The position numbers were made by a program, and so were the translations under genes. The notes under the pieces were generated by a model. That model was not told the DNA's origin, ran no database searches, and saw nothing but the letters and a program-made list of their open reading frames with translations. A DNA stretch of 64,000 nt from Cherax quadricarinatus (taxonomy: Eukaryota; Arthropoda; Malacostraca; Decapoda; Parastacidae), in NCBI RefSeq assembly GCF_038502225.1, contig NW_027195552.1:103143-167142 (forward strand). Reading direction: 5' to 3'. Shown one piece after another: positions 56,201-64,000 of this stretch; the stretch's first letter is position 1, and each line of letters starts with the position of its first letter.

Positions 56201-57868
56201 ACCACCATCACCACTACCACTATCACCACTACCACCATCACCACTACCACCGTCACCACTACCACCGTCAAAACTACCACCGTCACCACTACCGCCATCA
56301 CCACTACCACCATCACCACTACCACCATCACTACTACCACCGTCACCACTACCACCATCTATACTACCACCGTCACCACTACCACCACCACCATCACGAC
56401 TACCACCATCACCACTACCACCATCACCACTACCACCATCACCACTGCCACCGTCACCTCTACCACCGTCACCACTACCACCGTCACCACTACCACCAAC
56501 ACCTCTACTATCATCACCACTTCCACCATCCGCAATACCACCATCACCAAAACCACCATCCCCAATACCAGTATCTACCACCATCCCCACTATTCCCTTC
56601 TCCTATACCACAATCTCCAATACCACCATCCCCATTACCACTATCTACCACCATCTCCACTATCCCCATCTCCAATACCATTACCACCATCTCCAATACC
56701 ACCATCACCACTACCACCATCACCACTACCACCATCCCGAATACCACCATTACGACTACCACCATCTCCACTACCAATACCACCCTCCCAAATACCACCA
56801 TCACCACTACCACCATCTCCACTACCAATTCCACAATCACCACTACCACCATCACCACTACCACCATCTCCACTACCACCATCACCACTACCACCATCAC
56901 CATCTCCACTACTAATATCACCATCACCACTACCACTACCACCATCACCACTAGCACCATCCCAAATACCACCATCACCATCCCAGATACCACCATCACC
57001 ACTACAACCATCTCCACTACCAATACCACCATCACCACTACCACCATCACCACTACCACCATCTCCACTACCACCATCACCACTACCACCATCTCCACTA
57101 CCACTATCATCATCACCATTACCACCATAACCACTACCATCACCACTACCACCATCACCACTACCACCATCACAACTACCACTCTCCCCAATTCCACCAT
57201 CACCACTACCACCAACCCTTATACCACCATCACCACTCCCACAATCTCCACTACCAATATCACCATCGCCACTACCACCATCTCCACTACCACCATCACC
57301 ACTACCACCGTCACCACTACCAATATCAAAACTACCACCGTCACCACTACCACCATCACCAATACCACCATAACCACTACCACCATCACCACTGCCACCA
57401 TCACCACTACCACCATCACTACCACTGTCACAACTACCACTGACACCACTACCACCTACACCACTACCACCATCACCACTACCATCATCACCACTACCAT
57501 CATCACCACTACCACCGTCACCACTACCACCGTCGCCACTACCACCATCACCACTACCACCATCACCATCACCACTGCCACCATCACCACTACCACCATC
57601 ACCACTGCCACCATCACCACTACCGCCATCACCACTACCACCGTCACCACTACCACCATCACCACTACCACCATCACCACTATCACCGTCACCACTACCA
57701 CCATCACCACTGCCACTATCACCACTACCACCATCACCACTACCACCATCACCAATACCACCATCACATCTACAACTATCACCACAACCACTATCACCAC
57801 TACCACCTTCACCACTACCACCATCACCACTACCACTGTCACCAGTACCACCGTCACCACTACCACCA

Positions 57869-59093
57869 TGTTGCAACCCCTGAATGGGTTACAATGATTA
57901 TTATGTATATATGTAATGTATGTTACCTTTTCATATAATTTTATATTGCTTATATTTGCGATAATAGCTAAATCGTAAATGTATGACTTTATATTATTAT
58001 TTGACTGTTATATTGTTATTTTACTTTTGTTAGGATGTACGTAATATGTGCTCAGTTAGTCTTGATTGTCAAACTACTGTAATCATCGCTTGTCGCTCGT
58101 TATACTGCCGGCTTCTGAGCTGCAGTTGTCCACGTAGCTATCACGTGATCGAGGGGGGGGTGTCCTCACCTCTCATGAAGTTTTCAGTCTGCTCTAGACT
58201 CGCTTGGTGGTTGGACAGATTGTCTGTCTCATTATTCTTGTTAGTTCTGTAGAACTCTGTTCACAGAACATTGTATAGACTTAGTGATTTTCGACGTTGT
58301 ACTGAGGTTGTGTGTCACATAGACACTCTGAGTATCTCAGGTCCTTAGCTATAGCTTCTGACCTAATTTTGTACTGGTTTCTGTGCATTGTCACAGTCTG
58401 AGTTTTTCCTATGCTGAACATAGATTCAGTATTATGGGAGTTTTGTAACTTTTGTGGAGGATCTGCTGATGGTCCCTACTTATTGTCGTTATATTATCTC
58501 CCAGTTCCCGATTCTGTGTCGCAGTCGCTTGATATTGCATTGCTATTCTGCTTAGCATTCTTTGTTGTTCAAGCAGACTGTTCGGGTTGCCAGTCGGTCA
58601 AGAAGTTGGTTTATTTGAGGACTTTGTCAGTCACTTGTTTAAGTCTTATTCGAGTCTTGAGACATAGGTAACTACTTAAGAGCACTTATACGCATACACA
58701 CACTTACTTGTACATATTTGTAATATCTTATTAAATGTTAATGTACCAGACGGTACTTAAGAATTATAAATGTGATATGTGTTTTCAGCACAATAATATT
58801 GAACTCGAGAGATTGATTTTATTTTGATTGGTGTGATTTAATTTACTTTGATAAAATACCTCTAGACAACTTATTACTTAATAAATTTATTAAATTTTAA
58901 TTTCTCTAGTTAGTAGCCTACCAGTTGTAATCCCGAAGCACTATTGAACCATGCTGAAGTTTAATGGATAATTGGACAAGGATACTGACTACTTGTTACG
59001 AAAACCCATTAACAGGCTGGATGCTAGAAGGGCAGTCCTTTCTAGTATTCACTGGAGATCTCTAAGCTTTTAGAATCGCGTTTTTTTGTAACA
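57869..59093 (+). repeat. Gypsy copy 2 5' LTR
   Basis: 1225 bp, TGTTGCAACCCC to TTTGTAACA. The 3' terminal base pattern has GTAACA where copy 1 has GCAACA. Confidence 0.92.
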
Positions 59094-59095
59094 AA

Positions 59096-59113
59096 TGGGG
59101 GCTTGTCCGGGAT
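59096..59113 (+). promoter_or_regulatory. Primer binding site, tRNA-Pro-like
   Basis: TGGGGGCTTGTCCGGGAT two bases after the LTR. It resembles the proline tRNA primer site well known from gammaretroviruses, with one T for C. Use of tRNA-Pro is inferred. Confidence 0.75.
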
Positions 59114-59381
59114 TTTCTTGATCCAAGGTGTTGGAGAAATTGTCCAGTTTGACATACTAGTAACTCTATGATCAAACACTTTGAGTACTTTCCTAATCTG
59201 AAGACTTTGAGTTTAGTCTTGAACAGCATACCAGGAGGATGTATGTACCTGACTGAGTCTCTTGATCCAAGGAGATGGAAATACTGTTTATGAGCTCTAG
59301 CTCTAAGACAACTAACACTAAAATTCCTATTAGGATTATAGTTTCCCATAATCAGTCTCTCGTAGTACAATTATTTTCGTG
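59114..59381 (+). other. Gypsy copy 2 leader
   Basis: 268 bp between the primer site and gag. No feature seen. Confidence 0.6.
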
Positions 59382-60929
59382 ATGTATGCCAAAGTGAAAC
59401 AGTTAATTGATACTCTGACTTTGTCTGAGTTGAGTACACTAAAACTTCAGACGTGTTGGCAAGTAGCCAAGTATCTCGGTGTGACGTATAACAGGAATTA
59501 CACAGCAGAAACTGTCAGAGCATTAATTAAAGATATATTGTTTCCTGCTCATACAGAGATGTCTGATTATGATTCAGATTCAGAAAGCCTAGTGTCACAA
59601 TTAGGAAGTATGGCTCTATTTGAAGTTGAAGAAAGAGCAACTAGAGCAGAAGTGAGCCTAGTGTCTGAGCCTAGTGTAGCTCAGTTCTCGCTCGCTCCTT
59701 CCTTCACTGACACTATAGTACAGAGTATAGCTGGTATTATGACACAGCCTAATACTAGTACAGTGTATGCTACACCAGTATCTACTTATCCTAGACCAGA
59801 TCTAGACTCTCTAGAGACGGCTGGACCAAGTGTCCGACCTAAGGACCGTCCAGACCATGTTAATTTCCCTACTCCTCCATTACCCACTGGTCCTATCTCT
59901 CAGGAGCAGTTTGAGAGGTTTGAATGCCTCATTATGTTGCAGACTGCACAAATAGAGGCACAGAGGAAATTGAACGAAGAAGATTTCCAAAGAGAAAATG
60001 TTCGTCTGTCAAGACAACAGACTGATAGATCACAGGACACATTTAATGTGCAGAAAGCTGCATCCATGGTTCCTAAGTTTTTTGAAAGTGACTTAGACAC
60101 CTATTTTGATGTGTTTGAGAACCAGGCTCGTGCTATGAACTGGCCACGTAAGCACTGGGCAACATTGTTGCATACAGCGTTGACGGGAAGAGCTCAAACC
60201 TGTACTGCAGCTTTGCCATTTGCCATGTACATTAGTTATGACGCTGTCAAACAAACAATTCTAGAGACATATAACTTGTTACCTGTAAGTTATCAAAGAG
60301 CATTTCGTACGTTACAACGACGACAAGATCAAACTTGTGTAGAGTTTGCTCGTGAGAAAAAAGTTGCATTTGAGAGATGGTGTAGAGCAGCTAAATGTAA
60401 CAAATACGACAGCCTTGTTCAGTTGTTACTACACGAAGAGTTTAATAACTGTATGTCTGCTGACATACAAGAATATCTGATCGATCATACTACCTCGGAT
60501 ATTCTGGAAACTGCAGCATTAGCAGACAATTACGAGATTTCTCACAAACTTGTACATACTAAAACACAAAGAAACATGGTGACTAAAGATTGTCCTAGAA
60601 GTTGGCAACCTAAATCAGCTGCTCATTGTCGGCCTGATGTACCTGCTACTGTAACTTCTCGTACCTTTACCAGGAAAACTCACAATCCTGAATCTGTCTC
60701 TGTGGCTAGACATAAATCTGATATCGAGAAGAAGAAAGTTAAATGTACCTATTGTAACAGAAAAGGACATACTAGAGAGTATTGCTATAAGTTAGAAAGA
60801 GATACGAGAAACAGTCGTGCGGCTGGCGCCCCCACACAAGTCGTATCCTCTTCCGAGCAACAAAGGCACCAAAATCCTAGCAATGCCTCTGATCCTTCTG
60901 TTTTAGATAATGTTACTCAGGACAGATGA
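59382..60929 (+). CDS. Gypsy copy 2 gag
   Basis: 515 codons from ATG 59382. The N-terminal part, KVKQLIDTLTLSELSTLKLQ, has a SAP-like helical look. The middle has a capsid-like block, YFDVFENQARAMNWPRKHW, ALTGRAQTCTAALPF and RAFRTLQRRQDQTCVEFARE, resembling the retrotransposon gag/SCAN-type fold. One CCHC knuckle CTYCNRKGHTREYC lies near 60745. The frame ends with TGA at 60927-60929 followed by CTAG; the pol frame continues without shift. Gag forms the particle and binds RNA. Confidence 0.88.
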   Translation: MYAKVKQLIDTLTLSELSTLKLQTCWQVAKYLGVTYNRNYTAETVRALIKDILFPAHTEMSDYDSDSESLVSQLGSMALFEVEERATRAEVSLVSEPSVAQFSLAPSFTDTIVQSIAGIMTQPNTSTVYATPVSTYPRPDLDSLETAGPSVRPKDRPDHVNFPTPPLPTGPISQEQFERFECLIMLQTAQIEAQRKLNEEDFQRENVRLSRQQTDRSQDTFNVQKAASMVPKFFESDLDTYFDVFENQARAMNWPRKHWATLLHTALTGRAQTCTAALPFAMYISYDAVKQTILETYNLLPVSYQRAFRTLQRRQDQTCVEFAREKKVAFERWCRAAKCNKYDSLVQLLLHEEFNNCMSADIQEYLIDHTTSDILETAALADNYEISHKLVHTKTQRNMVTKDCPRSWQPKSAAHCRPDVPATVTSRTFTRKTHNPESVSVARHKSDIEKKKVKCTYCNRKGHTREYCYKLERDTRNSRAAGAPTQVVSSSEQQRHQNPSNASDPSVLDNVTQDR

Positions 60930-60933
60930 CTAG
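60927..60933 (+). promoter_or_regulatory. Gag-pol stop with readthrough-type context
   Basis: TGACTAG: a TGA followed by CTA(G), the known high-readthrough context. It lies exactly between the gag zinc knuckle tail and the protease, with both sides in the same frame. Readthrough is inferred. Confidence 0.6.
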
Positions 60934-63900
60934 CGTCAGAAAGTGTATCTGACGAAAAGATTCGTTCAGTGATGAGTCCTTACTTTTCGAGAGATAAAGT
61001 AGGATTTGACGAATCACATCTAACTGAGATAATTTCTTTCCGAGACACTGGCAGTTATCTCACGTTATTAAGAGAAGATGTACTGCCCATAACTGACGAT
61101 ACCTATACCAAGATAGATGTATTGTTAGAAGCCTATGGAGGCGCTGTTATAAAAGTGCCTCTGCACAAAGTTTATATTGAAACAAGCTATTATACTGGTT
61201 ATATTTCAGTGGGTATATCCAGTGGTGTATTTCCCATCAGCTCAGTGGACTTGTTGATAGGGAACGATATCCTTCATGCTGGTATATGTAAAGAACCACT
61301 TGTGATTGATAATAACACTGATGATAATTATGCCATTGAAGCTTGTAGAGAGAAACCTATTTTATTTCCTCTCAGCGCAATTACTAGAGCTATGTCAAAG
61401 ATTCAACAACCATCCTTGTCTCCTGTTGAGTTAGTTGATGACAATGATTTGGGGTTGAATATGTTGTTTAGTGACGCTCTGCGCCCCGGATCATTAACAC
61501 GGACTCCCCCCGGTCATCAACCTAGTCAAGACACAACTGACGTTAAATTTCTTACTCATGATGATTTAATCAAGGATCAGTTTGTTGATCAGTCACTGGA
61601 AAGACTGAGAGATATAGCAGTTACTGAGAGTGAAGCAAAGGATCTCGATAATTGTTACTATTATAGTAACGGTGTACTGATGGAGAAAAATACATGCAAG
61701 TTGTCAGCTGATAGTGTTTCCACCACAGTCAAGCATTACGTAGTGTTACCAGTTACATTTCGTGAACAAGCCATTGATTTTGCTCACAATAGTCCCATAG
61801 GAGGACATTTGGGTGTCAAGAAGACACTCGGTAAACTGGCAAAACATTTTACTTGGCCAAAGATGAAGGAAACAGTAGCTGATCATGTGCGACGTTGCCA
61901 CGTGTGTCAAGTGACAGGCAAGCCAGCGCACACACCTCCACCTGCGCCTCTCGTTCCTATCACCGTGCATGGTGAACCATTCTCACGTCTTATTATTGAT
62001 TGTGTTGGTCCTTTGCCTAGAACCAAACTAGGAAACCAATACTTATTTACTATTATGGACGCTGCAACACGCTATCCCGAAGCTATTCCTATGAGAAAAA
62101 TTAATGCTCGTGCTATTGTGAGAGCGCTGATGAAATTTTTCTCCCAGGTTGGATTGCCACGAGAGATACAATCTGATCAGGGATCTATCTTCACTTCTAA
62201 GATCTTTCGAGAAGCATTATCCCACCTAGGAATAAAGTCTGTACTTTCAACCAGTTATCATCCACAGTCACAAGGTGCTCTAGAGAGATTTCATCAGACA
62301 TTGAAGTCTATGATGAGAGCTTATTGTGAGCATTTTTCTAGAGACTGGGATGAGGGTATACCTTTTCTTCTGTTCGCTATGAGAGAAAGTGAGCAAGAAA
62401 GTCTCGGATTTAGTCCGTTTGAATTAATATTCGGACACCAAGTGCGTGGTCCTCTCGCAGTGTTAAAAGATGTGTGGACAGGAAAATCAAATCCATCATT
62501 GAGTACTTCACCTTCATTAATGCAGCAACATTTGACAGCCGCTAGAGAGCTAGCTTCGAAAAACCTAGTTTCAGCCCAAGCTAGAATGAAGCAACATTAT
62601 GACAAGCGTGCTGTCTCTCGTTCTTTTAAAGCAGGAGATAAGGTGATGGCTCGGAAATTAGTACCAGGTCATGCTCTACAAGCCAGGTATGATGGTCCCC
62701 TGGAAGTAGTGAAAAGGCTTAGCGATGTAAATTATTTGGTACGTACGCCTGGGAAAAAGAAATCTAATCATGTGTACCATGTTAACCAGCTCAAGGCATA
62801 CTACGCTAGTCCTCTACCTACTACTTCTATTCTTCCTAGGACAGAGGAAGAAAACGTCAGTCTACCTGACATCTCTAGAGGTATAGAGGTGCGTTTAGAA
62901 AATTCTGTGACTCTACAGTCACTGGACGATTTTCTTAGTAACCTTGGGATTGATAAAGCTGGTGATATTAAAAACATGATTTTGCATTTCCCTGAATTGT
63001 TCGGTGATGTTCCTAAACGTTGTACTCTGGGTGTACATGACGTTGATGTACAGGGAGCATCACCCATTAAGCAATCACCATATAGGATGAGTCCAACAAA
63101 GCATAAAGCATTGAGAGAAGAGGTTGATTTTCTGTTATCTCACAGACTTATTGAGCGCAGTAAAAGTCCATGGGCATCTCCCTGTATTTTAGTGCCTAAA
63201 CCTGACGGTAGTTTCAGGATGTGCACTGATTACAGGAAAGTGAACTCCGTCACCTTGCCTGATGGTTATCCTCTACCTCGCATTGACGACCTTATTGACC
63301 GTGTGTCAGGAGCCCAGTTTGTCAGCCGTTTAGATCTCTTACGAGGCTATTATCAAGTCCCGCTTACTGAACGTGCTCAAGAAATATCTGCTTTTACTGT
63401 TCAAGATGGATTGTTTAACTACCTCGTCACCCCCTTCGGCCTATGTAACGCGGCTTCTTCATTCCAGCGTATAATGAACGAGTTGACCCACAACTTAGAA
63501 GGAGTAGAAGTGTACAGTGACGAGTGGGAACAGCACTTGACGCGTCTCAGAGCATTGTTCGAGAGACTGGCGCACTACAACTTCACTGTTAACTTAGCTA
63601 AATGTAGTTTTGGTCAAGCCAAGATTACCTATCTAGGCTTTTGTATCGGCCAAGGTGAGGTTGCTCCTATTGAGGCTAAGGTTCGTGCAATTTCTGAATT
63701 TCCAGTGCCACAGGATAGGAAAGGAGTACAGAGATTCCTGAGTATGGCAGGATACTATCGCAGGTTCTGTCCAAACTTTTCTCAGATTGCAGCTCCTCTC
63801 ACTGAGCTTACTAGTAGCAAAGTTCAGTTCATCTGGACTAGAGATTGTTCAGACTCGTTCAAAAGGTTGAAGCGCTTGCTATCTTCTGCTCCTGTGTTGA

Positions 63901-64000
63901 AGAGTCCTAATTTCAATCTTCCCTTCTTTTTACATATAGATGAGAGTGGTTATGCAGTGGGTGCTGTGCTGCTCCAACAGTCAACATCCACTGACATTCT
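60930..64000 (+). pseudogene. Gypsy copy 2 pol: protease, integrase, RT, RNase H (partial)
   Basis: Open through the window end. Protease: FRDTGSYLTLL (about 61038) and VDLLIGNDIL. Integrase: zinc motif HNSPIGGHLGVKK with CHVC (61780-61910), catalytic LIIDCVGPLP, IQSDQGSIFTS and HPQSQGALERFHQ, then a GPY-type tail AGDKVMARK with ARYDGPLEVV. RT follows: KSPWASPCILVPKPDGSFRM, VTPFGLCNAASSFQRIMNEL, then GVEVYSDEWEQHL (about 63501-63540). The usual catalytic box with its two aspartates is absent; about seven residues are missing in frame between two similar GTRTAC-type hexamers. YYRRFCPNF and the RNase H start DESGYAVGAVLLQQ end the window. The missing box makes this RT inactive, hence pseudogene. 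Confidence 0.9.

Larger units (their letters stand above)
48976..57868. repeat. 8.9-kb minisatellite, 15-bp unit
   Basis: Unit CACCACTACCACCAT with frequent CGT variants, several hundred copies. One strand is C/A/T only, the other G/T/A with GG pairs every 3-6 bases. Subregions with CATCTCCACTACCAATA and CATCCCAAATACC variants recur around 50.9-51.2, 52.0-52.8, 53.3-53.6 and 56.6-57.3 kb, which points to segment duplication inside the array. Contains Tigger-derived insertions at 51185-51964 and 52801-53299. It abuts gypsy LTRs on both sides. Very long stop-free frames (more than 1000 codons) follow from the period and are not genes. Confidence 0.96.
57869..64000 (+). mobile_element. Ty3/gypsy element copy 2 (integrase before RT), partial
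   Basis: 5' LTR, primer site, leader, gag and pol, running off the window end within RNase H. Pol order is protease, integrase, RT, RNase H, the unusual order described for Gmr1-like gypsy elements. Copy 1 shows how the 3' end looks: RNase H then LTR. Confidence 0.92.

Noticed and set aside
48925..57876. Open frames of 400-1100 codons on both strands (GGSGD, MVVVV and TTTTI repeats)
   Set aside because: They follow from a 15-bp period with no stop in most frames; no start context, domain or non-repeat part.
57869..64000. An endogenous gammaretrovirus, because of the primer site and gag-pol stop
   Set aside because: Protease, integrase and RT motifs are gypsy-like, the pol order is not retroviral, and copy 1 has no envelope between pol and LTR.

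Overview
This 64-kb window is eukaryotic intergenic DNA made almost entirely of nested transposable elements and tandem repeats; I found no convincing host gene. The repertoire points to an arthropod, most likely a decapod crustacean: degenerate TTAGG-type arrays, CR1-, RTE- and Tx1-type LINEs, a BEL/Pao element, Tigger/pogo elements, a tRNA-derived SINE and very long minisatellites. The organism call is inference from repeat content only.

Layout. (1) 1-11471: a CR1-type LINE (C) is split at about 1020/10764 by a second LINE (B, 1021-10763) with an FP-domain ORF1 remnant and an ORF2. B is in turn split by a 407-bp tandem repeat carrying hammerhead-ribozyme-like motifs (1870-2757), a small palindromic insert (about 3168-3394) and an inverted copy of its own family (A, 3501-7541). 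(2) 11472-13135: decayed Tigger/pogo transposase on the minus strand, interrupted by a tRNA-SINE. (3) 13701-16549: 5'-truncated RTE-type LINE, minus strand, with one long open frame. (4) 16571-24946: complete BEL/Pao retrotransposon with two ~1-kb LTRs and a perfect 5-bp target duplication, inserted into another copy of a hammerhead-type repeat. (5) 26.9-28.2 kb: a 30-bp minisatellite and a degenerate CCTAA array. That array is split by a nest: CR1-like LINE E (28247-43436) holds Tx1-like LINE 'outer' (28509-40430, 12-bp duplication), which holds an inverted relative 'inner' (30266-36243, 13-bp duplication). (6) 43.4-46.5 kb: the rest of the array, a perfect 21-bp hairpin, microsatellites and minisatellites. 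(7) 46.5-64 kb: the 3' end of one Ty3/gypsy element ending in an LTR, 8.9 kb of 15-bp minisatellite with two Tigger-derived fragments, then the 5' LTR, gag and pol of a second copy running off the window.

How the pieces work together. The insertions can be ordered by target duplications and split frames. Two LINE families each carry a same-family copy in opposite orientation, so read-through transcripts could fold into long dsRNA. The SINE shares its 3' tail with LINE E, which suggests it used that machinery. The Tigger copy and the Tigger-derived short element form an autonomous/non-autonomous pair.

The most unusual items are: the gypsy element with integrase upstream of reverse transcriptase (Gmr1-like order) and gag and pol in one frame separated by UGA-CUAG; the tandem hammerhead-like repeat, which resembles a retrozyme; and the paired inverted self-insertions.
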